The notes under the pieces are model-generated. The model ran no database searches. It saw nothing but the letters and a program-made list of their open reading frames with translations, and had not been told where the DNA came from. Positions 29,159 through 37,880 of a stretch of 64,000 nucleotides of DNA are shown piece by piece. The DNA is from Arthrobacter sp. Marseille-P9274. GTDB taxonomy: Bacteria > Actinomycetota > Actinomycetes > Actinomycetales > Micrococcaceae. Within the stretch, counting starts at the first letter, position 1. Every line of letters begins with the position of its first letter. A program made the position numbers and the translations under genes. The stretch covers positions 1,586,033-1,650,032 of the forward strand of contig NZ_CAMPOV010000001.1 of NCBI RefSeq assembly GCF_946892675.1. The letters are read 5' to 3'.

Positions 29159-29605
29159 ATGGAACCTCTCGTTTCCGCCATCACCCTTGGGGTGCGCGAT
29201 ATTGCGCGCTCGCGCCAGTTCTACGTCGACGGCCTCGGCTGGAAGCCGCTGGCCGAACAGGAAGGCGAAATCCTCTTCATCCAAAGTGCCCACGGCCAGA
29301 TCCTCGCGCTGTGGGACGTGGCGAGCATGCGCGGCGAATACGGCGATGTCGGCTACCCTGCACAGGGTCCAGCGGCGCCCGTGTCCCTTGGCCGCAACGT
29401 CGCCGGGCCGGAAGAGGTGGACCGGCTGCTGGCCGAAGGCGTCGCGGCCGGGGCGGAGCTCGTGTCGGCGGGCCGGCAACAGTCCTGGGGCGGCTACAGC
29501 GGCTGCTTCGCCGACCCGGACGGCTTCCGCTGGGACATCGTGTTCAATCCGGCCTTTTCCGTGGACGACGGCGGCAACGTGAGTCTGGGGATGCCCTCGC
29601 CTTAA
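29159..29605 (+). CDS. VOC (glyoxalase/bleomycin-resistance) family protein
   Basis: A 148-residue protein with two beta-alpha-beta-beta-beta modules. The first starts SAITLGVRDIARSRQFYVDGLGW, given here in adjoining parts, and the second ends GCFADPDGFRWDIVFNP. This is the vicinal-oxygen-chelate fold; the substrate cannot be predicted. Metal ligands expected in true glyoxalases are not clear. The gene is convergent with the SRAP gene, 19 bases away, and stands alone on its strand. Confidence 0.82.
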   Translation: MEPLVSAITLGVRDIARSRQFYVDGLGWKPLAEQEGEILFIQSAHGQILALWDVASMRGEYGDVGYPAQGPAAPVSLGRNVAGPEEVDRLLAEGVAAGAELVSAGRQQSWGGYSGCFADPDGFRWDIVFNPAFSVDDGGNVSLGMPSP

Positions 29606-29624
29606 TGCGGGATTGCCCGTGGTG

Positions 29625-30332
29625 TCAGGCCGCCTCGTCGATCAGTTCCGGGCCGTTGTTGCGTACGTTGTTGACCTTGTCGCTGACCGTCCGCGGCACC
29701 AGATGCGGTTCCGGCATGGAGTCCAGCAGCGCCCTGACGTCCGCTTCCGACGTCGTTCCCGGGTCCAGCCAGTCGGCGTAGAGATCCGGTGGAACAATCA
29801 GGGGTGTGCGGTCGTGGATGTGGCCCAGGCTGTCGGCGGCCTCGGTCGTGATGATCGTAAAGGTCCTCAGCCACTTGTCCGGATGGTCCTCCGGAAGCGA
29901 TGGGTCCGGCCAGTTTTCGAACAGCCCGGCGAACGCCAGCAGTTCACCCTCGGCGCCGTGCAGGTAGGTCGGAATTTTCCCGCCGGCGGTCTTCTGCCAC
30001 TCGAAGTATCCGTCCGCAGCTACCAGCGCGCGCTTGCGCGAGGCGGCCTTGCGGAAGGATGGCTTCTCCGTCACCGTCTCCATGCGGGCATTGATCAGCC
30101 GCGCACCGGACTTCGGGTCCTTCGACCACGGCGGGACCAGGCCCCAGCGCGCCATTACGAGTTTCCGGGAAACCTGTTCCGGTTCCGGGTGCCGGCGGTC
30201 GATGATCAGCGGGACCTCGTCTGTCGGGGCAACGTTGTAGGAGGGCAGGATCTCCTCGGCATAGGACTCGTCAACATCGAAGGAAGCCACCAGGTCGCCA
30301 GTGCTCCTGGCCATCACGTATCTGCCGCACAT
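29625..30332 (-). CDS. SRAP (SOS response-associated peptidase) family protein, YedK/HMCES-like
   Basis: A 235-residue protein beginning MCGRYVMAR, whose Cys2 is the residue that in HMCES/YedK forms a covalent thiazolidine link to abasic sites in single-stranded DNA. Other conserved elements are the Asn in YNVAPTDEVPLI, ARWGLVPPW, INARMETVTEKPSF and the catalytic Glu in DGYFEWQK. The His of HDRTP is also present (HIHDRTPLIV). The start is fixed by the Cys2 requirement. It protects DNA during replication past abasic lesions. Confidence 0.92.
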   Translation of the reverse strand: MCGRYVMARSTGDLVASFDVDESYAEEILPSYNVAPTDEVPLIIDRRHPEPEQVSRKLVMARWGLVPPWSKDPKSGARLINARMETVTEKPSFRKAASRKRALVAADGYFEWQKTAGGKIPTYLHGAEGELLAFAGLFENWPDPSLPEDHPDKWLRTFTIITTEAADSLGHIHDRTPLIVPPDLYADWLDPGTTSEADVRALLDSMPEPHLVPRTVSDKVNNVRNNGPELIDEAA

Positions 30333-30432
30333 GCCTCCATTATGTGCCTGGCCCGGCCTGCCAGCTGCGGCGCGGGAATGTTTGCCGCGCCGGGACGGTT
30401 GATGTAGGCAAAGACCCCCCGAAGGAGCTGCC

Positions 30433-30690
30433 TTGGAATTCGTCCCCGCCCCCGGCACCATCACCATGTTCTCGACCACCTGGTGCGGCTATTGCCGCCG
30501 CTTGAAGTCCCAACTGGACTCGCAGGGCATCGGCTACACCGAGATCAACATCGAAGACGTGCCCGGCACCGCGGAATTGGTCGAACAGATCAACAACGGC
30601 AACCAAACGGTTCCCACCGTGCTCTTCCCGGACGGCAGCAATGCCACCAATCCCTCGCTGTCGCAGGTCAAGGAGCGCCTCGGAGTCTAG
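30433..30690 (+). CDS. mrx1: Mycoredoxin (glutaredoxin-like, CGYC)
   Basis: An 85-residue thioredoxin-fold protein with the active-site motif CGYC at residues 18-21, and TVPTVLFPDG as the cis-Pro region. This is the pattern of mycoredoxin-1, which removes mycothiol from mixed disulfides on proteins using the first Cys. It starts at TTG 30433 with AAGGAG upstream. It is divergent from the SRAP gene. The next gene downstream also uses mycothiol. Confidence 0.88.
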   Translation: MEFVPAPGTITMFSTTWCGYCRRLKSQLDSQGIGYTEINIEDVPGTAELVEQINNGNQTVPTVLFPDGSNATNPSLSQVKERLGV

Positions 30691-30718
30691 GTTTCCGGGG
30701 AACAGACCCGCCGTGCAT

Positions 30719-30761
30719 GAAGCCCGCAACGGCCGCCATTCGGACGGTCTTTGCGGGCTTC
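30719..30761. terminator. Hairpin terminator after mycoredoxin
   Basis: GAAGCCCGCAA pairs with TTGCGGGCTTC across a 21-base interior that can partly fold further. It starts 29 bases beyond the mycoredoxin stop. Confidence 0.6.
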
Positions 30762-30841
30762 GCCACATCTGTTCCTAAGATGAGGGCAGGGGCGCCCGGA
30801 GAGAGGCGCCCAGGCTCGTGCGGAAAGGAACTGCCCCCAGC

Positions 30842-31927
30842 ATGGTTCATAAGGTCAAGGCCGTTGTTGCCAAAGAAAAGAACGCCCCGGTCAGCATCGA
30901 GACGATCCTCGTGCCCGACCCGGGTCCGGGAGAGGCCCTGGTCGACATCCTCACCTGCGGCGTCTGCCACACCGACCTGCACTACAAGCAGGGCGGCATC
31001 GGCGAGGACTTCCCCTACCTCCTCGGCCACGAAGCCACCGGCACCGTCGCCGCTATCGGCGAAGGCGTCACCGAAGTCGCCGTCGGTGACCGCGTCATCC
31101 TGAACTGGCGCGCCGTCTGCGGCCAGTGCCGCGCCTGCGCCAAGGGCCAGCCGCAGTACTGCTTCAACACCCACAACGCCACCCAAAAAATGACCCTCGA
31201 AGACGGCACCGAGCTCTCCCCCGCCCTGGGCATCGGCGCGTTCGCCGAGAAAACCCTCGTCGCCGCCGGCCAGTGCACCAAGGTCGACGCCGACGCCGAC
31301 GCCGCCGCCGTCGGCCTGCTCGGCTGCGGCGTCATGGCCGGCATCGGCGCCGCGATTAACACCGGCGAGGTCAAACGCGGCGAATCCGTCGCCGTGATCG
31401 GCTGCGGCGGCGTCGGCATCGCCGCGATCGCCGGCGCCAAACTCGCCGGCGCGACCACGATCATCGCCGTCGACATCGACGACAACAAAATCGACATGGC
31501 CAAACACCTCGGCGCCACCCACGGCATCAACTCCAAACAGCAGGACCCCGTCGAAGCCATCCGGGAACTCACGAACGGCTTCGGCGCCGACGTCGTGATC
31601 GAGGCCGTCGGCCGCCCGGAAACCTACAAACAGGCCTTCTACGCCCGCGACCTCGCCGGCCGCGTCGTCCTCGTCGGCGTGCCCACCCCCGAGATGACCC
31701 TCGAACTGCCCCTGCTCGACGTCTTCGGCCGCGGCGGGGCCCTGAAGTCCTCCTGGTACGGCGACTGCCTGCCCAGCCGGGACTTCCCCATGCTCGTCAA
31801 CCACTACAAACAAGGCAACCTCGACCTCGACGCCTTCGTCACCGAACGCATCACCCTCAACCAAATCGAAGAAGCCTTCAACAAAATGCACGAAGGCAAA
31901 GTCCTCCGCTCGGTGGTGGAACTGTAA
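30842..31927 (+). CDS. mscR: S-(hydroxymethyl)mycothiol dehydrogenase
   Basis: A 361-residue class III-type zinc alcohol dehydrogenase that oxidises the formaldehyde-mycothiol adduct (and acts as S-nitrosomycothiol reductase). The catalytic zinc site reads [10 protein letters not shown] with GHEATG. The structural zinc site shows the C-x2-C-x2-C pattern [15 protein letters not shown]. The NAD-binding loop is [14 protein letters not shown]. The start ATG 30842 has GGAAAGGAAC upstream. The second two-thirds of the gene favours AAA, CAA and CTC codons that are rare in the first part and in neighbours. The MBL hydrolase gene follows two bases later. Confidence 0.93.
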   Translation: MVHKVKAVVAKEKNAPVSIETILVPDPGPGEALVDILTCGVCHTDLHYKQGGIGEDFPYLLGHEATGTVAAIGEGVTEVAVGDRVILNWRAVCGQCRACAKGQPQYCFNTHNATQKMTLEDGTELSPALGIGAFAEKTLVAAGQCTKVDADADAAAVGLLGCGVMAGIGAAINTGEVKRGESVAVIGCGGVGIAAIAGAKLAGATTIIAVDIDDNKIDMAKHLGATHGINSKQQDPVEAIRELTNGFGADVVIEAVGRPETYKQAFYARDLAGRVVLVGVPTPEMTLELPLLDVFGRGGALKSSWYGDCLPSRDFPMLVNHYKQGNLDLDAFVTERITLNQIEEAFNKMHEGKVLRSVVEL

Positions 31928-31929
31928 CC

Positions 31930-32559
31930 ATGAGCATCCGCATCGAGAACCTCGTCACCTCCGGCACCTTCTCGCTGGACGGCGGGACCTGGGACGTCGA
32001 CAACAATGTCTGGATCGTCGGGGACGATTCCGAGGTCATTGTGATCGACCCGGCTCACAGCCCGTCGGACGTTGCCGAGGCCGTGGGCGGCCGGAAAGTG
32101 AAGGCAATCCTGCTCACGCACGGCCACGACGACCACATCCGGGCAGTCGGCGAAACCCGGCAGCTGCTCGGGGCTGAGGTCTACCTGCACGACTCCGACC
32201 GCATGCTCTGGGACGCAGTCTTCCCCGACTCCGCCCCGGACCACGCGATCAACGACGGCGACACCTTCGAGGTTGCCGGAGCCACCCTGACCGCCCTGCA
32301 CACCCCCGGCCACTCCCCCGGATCCGTGTGCTTCCACCTGCCGTCCGAGGGCGTGCTGTTCAGCGGCGACACCCTCTTCAACGGCGGCCCCGGCGCCACC
32401 GGCCGCAGCTACTCCAGCTTCGAGACGATCATCGACTCGATCAAGAGCCGCCTGCTCACGCTGCCTGCCGAGACCACGGTCAACACCGGCCACGGCGACG
32501 CCACCCGCATAGGGGCCGAGGCGCCGCACCTCGACGAATGGATCGCCCGGGGCCACTGA
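31930..32559 (+). CDS. MBL fold metallohydrolase, partner of the mycothiol dehydrogenase
   Basis: A 209-residue metallo-beta-lactamase fold protein. It has the THGHDDH zinc motif, HTPGHSPGSV, GDTLFNGGPGATGR and NTGHGDAT. Its start is 2 bases after the dehydrogenase stop, a pairing conserved in actinobacteria. By position it probably hydrolyses the S-formylmycothiol (or a related thioester) produced by the dehydrogenase, completing formaldehyde conversion to formate; that role is inference. It resembles glyoxalase II-type hydrolases. Confidence 0.88.
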   Translation: MSIRIENLVTSGTFSLDGGTWDVDNNVWIVGDDSEVIVIDPAHSPSDVAEAVGGRKVKAILLTHGHDDHIRAVGETRQLLGAEVYLHDSDRMLWDAVFPDSAPDHAINDGDTFEVAGATLTALHTPGHSPGSVCFHLPSEGVLFSGDTLFNGGPGATGRSYSSFETIIDSIKSRLLTLPAETTVNTGHGDATRIGAEAPHLDEWIARGH

Positions 32560-32583
32560 CCCGAACGAGCGCCGTCGCCGAGA

Positions 32584-32631
32584 CACGCCGCCCGGCCTCA
32601 TTCCTGCACGGAAGTGAGGCCGGGCGGCGTG
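32584..32631. terminator. Perfect 17-bp hairpin shared by convergent genes
   Basis: CACGCCGCCCGGCCTCA (32584-32600) pairs without mismatch with 32615-32631 around a 14-base loop. It starts 25 bases after the MBL gene and includes the last codons and stop of the DUF4262 gene on the other strand. Confidence 0.8.
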
Positions 32632-33074
32632 CCGTAGAGGGGCTGGGTCAGCACGTCGACCACGTCCCGCTGCCACGGCAGCTGGCCGCTGTCGTCGGCC
32701 CACACGGCCTGGACCGCCCGCAGCCGCCGGCCGTACAGCTTGTGGGCGTACAGCAGGACTTCCTTCTGCTCCTCCATTGGAGCCAGGTAGACCCGCCGGC
32801 TACTGAGCCGCACGTTGAGGGTGGCCAGCAGCCGGCTGCCGTGGCCGAGCACCATGTGCGCCATTTCGGCCAGCATCAGGTAGATCTCCCGGGGCTCCCT
32901 GCCGGTGATGAGGATCTCTGCGTGCCGCAGCTCTGTCAGTCCCACCGTGTAGCCGAAGGCGGGAAAATCCCGACCGCCTTCCACCAGCGCGGCGTGCCAG
33001 CCATGCCGCGCGATGTTCATCCGCATCTTTTCCTTGAGCTGCCGCATCGACATGCCGTTGCAGATATCGCACAT
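32598..33074 (-). CDS. DUF4262 domain protein
   Basis: A 158-residue protein starting MCDICNGMS, which contains a possible metal-binding CxxC. Its middle has FGYTVGLTELRHAEILITG, the hallmark of DUF4262 (a small domain whose family members carry a conserved GYT-x-GL block). The function is unknown. GGAGG precedes the ATG. The 3' end, including the stop codon, lies inside a perfect hairpin, so mRNA ends very close to the stop. Confidence 0.8.
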   Translation of the reverse strand: MCDICNGMSMRQLKEKMRMNIARHGWHAALVEGGRDFPAFGYTVGLTELRHAEILITGREPREIYLMLAEMAHMVLGHGSRLLATLNVRLSSRRVYLAPMEEQKEVLLYAHKLYGRRLRAVQAVWADDSGQLPWQRDVVDVLTQPLYGTPPGLTSVQE

Positions 33075-33289
33075 GCTGCCTCCTTGAGGTGACCTGTTGT
33101 GCGATCAGTGTGGCCCCCTGCCGTCGGCCGAGGATACTGGCCTCCATCCACCTGTGGATTACTTCGTCAGGGACACCGAGGTCGACCGGCTCGCCGTCGT
33201 TAGGCTGGGCGGCGGTCTGCGTGACCTATCTCGTGTGGGTGTGGTCCGTCATCGGCGGCCTCTCGCCCCCCGCGCGCGGACCGCAGCGC

Positions 33290-36200
33290 TCAGGGCCCGG
33301 CGCCCGGTTTGGTGAACGGGAAGCTCAGCACTTCCCGGATGCTGACCCCCTCGAGCAGCATGATGAGCCGGTCGATCCCGATCCCGAGCCCGCCGGCCGG
33401 CGGCATCCCGGTTTCCAATGCGAACAGGAAGTCCTCGTCGCCCCCGGCCGCGCCGCCAGTTCCGGCGCCGGCGTGAAGGGCCTGCTCGGTGAGCCGGCGA
33501 CGTTGTTCCAGCGGGTCCGTCAGCTCCGAATAGCCGGTGCCGATCTCCATCCCGTTGGCCACGAGGTCCCACCGTTCCACCAGGCCCGCGCCGCTGCGGT
33601 GCGAGGCCGCCAGCGGCGTGCTCTCGGCCGGGAAGTCGTAGTAGAACGTCGGCAGGACCGTGGCCGGTTCGACGAGCCGGGCGTAAAGTTCCTCCAGCAT
33701 GGTTCCGGGACCCGAGCCGGGGCCGACGGGGAGCCCGTGCCGGCGGGCAAGCCGCACCAGGAGATCGGGGTCCGAGTCAACGGACACGCGCTGGCCAAGG
33801 ACCCGGGAGACGGCGTCGAGGACCTTGACCCACGCCCACGGTCCGGAAACATCGGTCAGTTCCGGAGGCTCCCCGGGGGCATGTGCCCTGCGCAGGGGCA
33901 CCATTGCCGCACCGTGAACCTCCCTAGCCGCGGCCTTGATCAGTCGCTCGGCCAGCTCTTTCATGTCCGCATAGTCGGCGAACGGGCTGTACGCCTCCAG
34001 GGACGTGAACTCCGGGCTGTGGATGGCGTCGGCCCCTTCATTGCGGAAGTTACGGCCGATCTCGAAGATCCGGCCGGATCCCGCGACCAACAACCGCTTG
34101 AGATAGAGCTCAGGCGCGATGCGCAGGGTCAGATCGGTCCCGGAAGCGTTGCTGTAGGTGAGGAAGGGGCGCGCCAGAGCGCCGCCGCCCGGCGCTGCGA
34201 GGATGGGCGTCTCAACCTCACGGTAGCCTTCCTCCCCGAGCAGGCGCCGGATCTCGGCGATGACCCGACCCCGGCGCACCAGCACGTCCCATCCCGCCGG
34301 GCGCACCAGTAGGTCCACGGCCCTGTGCCGCGGCCGGGCGCCCGGCAGCGCCGCCGGTCCGCGGACGTACGGCACAGGATGCAGCGCCTTCGCGGCCATC
34401 TCCAGCTGCGAGACCCGGAACGACGGCGTACCGGTGCGGGACCGCGCGGCAGTGGCCGTGACCACCACGAGGTCTCCGACGTCCAGCGCCCGGCTCAGCA
34501 GGCGAAGCCGCTCCGTGCCGAGGACTTCGCGCTCCAGCACCGCCTGGACCACGCGCCCGCCGTCCGTGAGGTCGGCGAACAGCACGCCTCCGTGGTGGCG
34601 CAGCCCGCGGATCCGCCCGAACACCCGGACCGGCGTCCCCTGTCCACCGTCGACAAATGCCACCGAGACTGCTGGCGCCATCCCAACGGGGTACGGCTCC
34701 ATCCCCGCATCCCGGAGCATCTGCGCGTGGCGCAGCCGGTGCCGGGTCTGCGCGGAGAGCCGGCGGGCGGGGCCGTGCTGGCGGGGCGGAGCAGTCTCGA
34801 GGGCACCGACCAGCTCAAGCTCCGCTTCCGTCAACCGGTGCTGCGGGGCTTCCCGGTGCCACAGCCCGGGCACAAAACCCTCGACCTGCGCCGCAGCCAG
34901 GGCCACCCGCGGCAGCACTAGGAGACCGTCGAAGCACAGGTAGCGGGGGAACCACTCGGGCCGGTACTTGGCATTGGACCGGTAAAGCCGCTCCAACTGG
35001 AAGAACCGTTCGAAGAAACCCAGCACGGACGTATTGAGCCGGGTCAGCGCCCCGGCCCCGAGCCGGTCGGCCTCGGCGAACAGCCCGCGGAACATCGCGA
35101 AGTTCAAAGAAACCCGGATGATCCCGAGGTTCTTGGCCTGCTCCAGCAGGCGGGCGACCAGCAGTTCGGTCGTCCCGTTGGCGGCCTCCGGCGAGCGCCG
35201 CATGAGATCCAGCGACAGCCCGTTCTTCCCCCAGGGCACCAAGGACAGGAGGCCCGTAACGGCACCGTCGGCATGTGCGGTCACGATCAGGCAGCGGCCG
35301 TCGGCGGGATCACCCCACCGGTTGAGCGCCATGGAAAAGCCGCGGTCGCTTGCGCTCCCCCGCCACTGGTCCGCCAGCTCCCCCAAGGCAGCCAGTTCTG
35401 CCGGCGGCACGTCCGACTGCCGCCGGATCCGGACCTCAAGACCCTCCCGGCGGGCATGGCGTACGGCGCGCCGCACATCGGCCAAGGTCCGGTCCGTCAG
35501 CGAGAACCGGTCCGGATACAGGACCGCCTCATCACCGAGCGCCAGGACCCCCAGCCCGGCCGCTGCAAATACCCGGGCCGCCTCTTCCGATGCGCCCACC
35601 ACGCCCAGTGACCAGCCGAATAGGCGTGCGTGGCGCTTCCATGCCTCAACGGCGGGCGGCCAGGCCGCCCGATTCCCGACCGGATCCCCCGCCGCCAGGC
35701 ACACCGAGCCAACCACCCTGTAGGCCACGGCGGCGCGCCCGTCCGGAGCGAAGATCAGTTCCTTGTCGCGACGGGTCGCGAAGTAGCCGAGCGCATCGTT
35801 GCCGCCGTACTCGGCAAGCAGGGCGCGCAGGGCGATCTCCTGGCCGCTCGTCCAGGCGCCCGGCCTGCGCCCCGAATGCAGGAAGACGAAGACGGTGGCC
35901 ATGATCGTCACGGCCAGAAGGATCGAAGTCAGCAGCGGGATTCCCTCGGGGATCTGCCGGTGGAAGTTCGGCGCAACCCGCAGGCCCAGGGCCCGCAGCA
36001 CCGCCGAGCCGAGCACGTCCACGTCACCAACTGTCCTGGTCGCGGCGAGCAGCAGGACGTCAGGCAGCACCACGGACAGCGCCGTTCCGCCGGCCAGGGT
36101 CAGGGCCGCCGCCCGTGCAGCGCCGGCCCGCGTCCGCGCCGGGAACGCCGGACGCACCCACCACACGAGCCACAGGGTCAGCAGGGAGGCAACGATCCCG

Positions 36201-36616
36201 GTGAGCTCGACGGCGGTACCCACGGCGAGCGCTGCTGCGGCCGGTCGGTTACCGGCGTGGCTTTCCCACAGCCCGGCGAGGATAGCCGCCGAGACGATCA
36301 GCCCCAGCACGGCGAAGACCGCCAGCAGCATCAGCGCCACGCGGCGGCGCCGCAGAAGCGCGCCGGTGACGAGCGCCAGGACCACGATGGACACGAGGGA
36401 GGGCGTCAGCGGAATGTTGAGCGCCCCGAACACCACCACCACCGGCAGCCGCGACGGTAATCCCGCGAGCCGGGCCAGCCAGAGGACGACGGCGGTCAGC
36501 ATCGCCACCGCGTAGAGCCAGGTCAGGATCCGGGCCCAGCGCTCCTGCGCCGGCGTGGGCCCCGGACGACGGTGCCTGCGCCCGCCGGACCGCTTCGGGG
36601 AGATCCACCGACCCAT
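33290..36616 (-). CDS. lysX: Bifunctional lysylphosphatidylglycerol synthase/lysyl-tRNA synthetase LysX
   Basis: A 1108-residue fusion. Residues 1-~275 hold about six to seven membrane segments. Residues ~285-580 form the DUF2156 (MprF-type) transferase that moves lysine from Lys-tRNA to phosphatidylglycerol (LNFAMFRGLFAEADRLG). An OB fold follows (~640-720) and then a class II lysyl-tRNA synthetase core with motif 2 in EIGRNFRNEGADAIHSPEFT and motif 3 in GLGIGIDRLIMLLEG. Product lysyl-PG lowers membrane negative charge and gives resistance to cationic peptides. The start was set at ATG 36616, 26 bases after the lipoate-ligase-like gene. Mycobacterial LysX is of similar size. Confidence 0.93.
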   Translation of the reverse strand: MGRWISPKRSGGRRHRRPGPTPAQERWARILTWLYAVAMLTAVVLWLARLAGLPSRLPVVVVFGALNIPLTPSLVSIVVLALVTGALLRRRRVALMLLAVFAVLGLIVSAAILAGLWESHAGNRPAAAALAVGTAVELTGIVASLLTLWLVWWVRPAFPARTRAGAARAAALTLAGGTALSVVLPDVLLLAATRTVGDVDVLGSAVLRALGLRVAPNFHRQIPEGIPLLTSILLAVTIMATVFVFLHSGRRPGAWTSGQEIALRALLAEYGGNDALGYFATRRDKELIFAPDGRAAVAYRVVGSVCLAAGDPVGNRAAWPPAVEAWKRHARLFGWSLGVVGASEEAARVFAAAGLGVLALGDEAVLYPDRFSLTDRTLADVRRAVRHARREGLEVRIRRQSDVPPAELAALGELADQWRGSASDRGFSMALNRWGDPADGRCLIVTAHADGAVTGLLSLVPWGKNGLSLDLMRRSPEAANGTTELLVARLLEQAKNLGIIRVSLNFAMFRGLFAEADRLGAGALTRLNTSVLGFFERFFQLERLYRSNAKYRPEWFPRYLCFDGLLVLPRVALAAAQVEGFVPGLWHREAPQHRLTEAELELVGALETAPPRQHGPARRLSAQTRHRLRHAQMLRDAGMEPYPVGMAPAVSVAFVDGGQGTPVRVFGRIRGLRHHGGVLFADLTDGGRVVQAVLEREVLGTERLRLLSRALDVGDLVVVTATAARSRTGTPSFRVSQLEMAAKALHPVPYVRGPAALPGARPRHRAVDLLVRPAGWDVLVRRGRVIAEIRRLLGEEGYREVETPILAAPGGGALARPFLTYSNASGTDLTLRIAPELYLKRLLVAGSGRIFEIGRNFRNEGADAIHSPEFTSLEAYSPFADYADMKELAERLIKAAAREVHGAAMVPLRRAHAPGEPPELTDVSGPWAWVKVLDAVSRVLGQRVSVDSDPDLLVRLARRHGLPVGPGSGPGTMLEELYARLVEPATVLPTFYYDFPAESTPLAASHRSGAGLVERWDLVANGMEIGTGYSELTDPLEQRRRLTEQALHAGAGTGGAAGGDEDFLFALETGMPPAGGLGIGIDRLIMLLEGVSIREVLSFPFTKPGAGP

Positions 36617-36642
36617 GTTCCACCGTCCCGCCGCTCCGGGTC

Positions 36643-37518
36643 CTAGTCTCCCGGCCGTCCGGTCCGATCCAGCAGCACCCGGAAGCCGGACTCCTCGGGT
36701 TCCCAATCAGCGCGGTACCGGGCCAGCACGGCGCGCTCGACCGCCTCCACCCGGATACCGGGAACCAGGTCGTCCGCGGCGCCCGCGGTCGCGGGATCCC
36801 ATTCCAGCCCCAGCGCGTCGTACGCTTGGACCAGCACCTCCCGCAGGGGCCCGGAGTCCTCCACCACGATCACGGAGGAGAACAGCCAGGCCCCCGAGAC
36901 GACCCGCTGGGCGGTACCCACGAGTTTGACCCGAGCACCGCCGTCGTACCCGGGGACCCCGTGCACGCTGTACTCCCCCGGACAGTACTCGCCCGGAATC
37001 TCACCCATGCCGGCGGTCACGCCGGCATCCCGCAGCGCCGCCGCCAGCAATTCGCCGAAGTAAGCGAAGCGGTGCCGGGACGCGGCGATGGCGTCGGCTT
37101 CCGGCTGGACATGGTCGATGACCAGGCACCCCCGGTGGTACGCCGCCGCGCGTCCCCCGGCCTTGCGCACCAGCGGCTCGAACCCCAGCGCACGGCAGTG
37201 CTCGGCGGCTTCGGCGAAGCCGGGCAAATGGGTATCGCGCTGGCCGAAGGCTACACTTGGCGCCGGCCGGTAGATCCGCACCGTCGCCCCCAGCCGGCCG
37301 GCCTTGGCCGCCTGCAGCATCCGCAGCCCGTAATCCAGGTCCTCCGCCGCGCCGAAGGACGTATCCTGCCGGATCCACGACAGCGAGCGGCGCAACTCTC
37401 CCGGCCACGCCGCGCCCGATCCGGAGGGCAAGGCTGTGGACGCCGCCGGGCTGGAGGTGCCTCCGAGGGACGCCTCCGGCCGCTTCGCCGCGCCGCCGGC
37501 CGCCAATTCAGTCGCCAA
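36643..37518 (-). CDS. Lipoate-protein ligase A-like (BPL/LplA superfamily) protein
   Basis: A 291-residue protein whose core (about 45-280) follows the lipoate/biotin ligase fold: RPAPSVAFGQRDTHLPGF, then VRKAGGRAAAYHRGCLVIDHV with the RxxGGG-like loop, and GARVKLVGTAQRVV containing the lysine used by LplA. The 40-residue N-terminus is Ala/Ser-rich. It starts at TTG 37518 with GGAG upstream, overlapping the DUF427 stop by 11 bases. It could act as a lipoyl or octanoyl transferase, but the family is broad. It appears in an operon with DUF427 and lysX. Confidence 0.8.
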   Translation of the reverse strand: MATELAAGGAAKRPEASLGGTSSPAASTALPSGSGAAWPGELRRSLSWIRQDTSFGAAEDLDYGLRMLQAAKAGRLGATVRIYRPAPSVAFGQRDTHLPGFAEAAEHCRALGFEPLVRKAGGRAAAYHRGCLVIDHVQPEADAIAASRHRFAYFGELLAAALRDAGVTAGMGEIPGEYCPGEYSVHGVPGYDGGARVKLVGTAQRVVSGAWLFSSVIVVEDSGPLREVLVQAYDALGLEWDPATAGAADDLVPGIRVEAVERAVLARYRADWEPEESGFRVLLDRTGRPGD

Positions 37519-37792
37519 CCGTCACTCCGCGCCAGAAGGCCACCCGGCCTCGGATCTTTTCGGCCTCCGGGGTGGTCAGCGGGTAGTACCACGCCGCATC
37601 CTGGTTGCGCTCGCCGTCAACGTCGAGCGAGTAGTAGTGGGCCGTGCCCTTCCAGCCGCACTCCGAGTGGTGGCTGCTGGGGACCAGGTATTCGTCCTTG
37701 ACGCTGTCGCGCGGGAAGTAGTGGTTGCCTTCAACCACCAGGGTGTCCTCGGATTCGGCGATCACCGCGCCGCGCCATACTGCCCTGACCAT
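37508..37792 (-). CDS. DUF427 domain protein
   Basis: A 94-residue single-domain protein. It contains RAVWRGAVIAESEDTLVVEGNHYFP (adjoining parts) and HSECGWKGTAHYYSL; the Trp-Lys-Gly-x-Ala-x-Tyr block defines DUF427. The function is unknown; it is a small beta-rich fold. ATG 37792 has GAGGGAG upstream. It is first in the DUF427-ligase-lysX operon and divergent from the RNase Z gene 88 bases away. Confidence 0.88.
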   Translation of the reverse strand: MVRAVWRGAVIAESEDTLVVEGNHYFPRDSVKDEYLVPSSHHSECGWKGTAHYYSLDVDGERNQDAAWYYPLTTPEAEKIRGRVAFWRGVTVGD

Positions 37793-37880
37793 GTTCTTCT
37801 CCCTCGTGCCGCCTCGGGCCGTTCCTACCAGTAAACCGGTAACGTCCCGCAGCCGCCAATCACATGGCACACTCGGTGGC

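Noticed and set aside
33075-33289. Small plus-strand gene between the DUF4262 gene and lysX
   Set aside because: Short open frames exist and one has a hydrophobic patch, but there is no ribosome site or family match.
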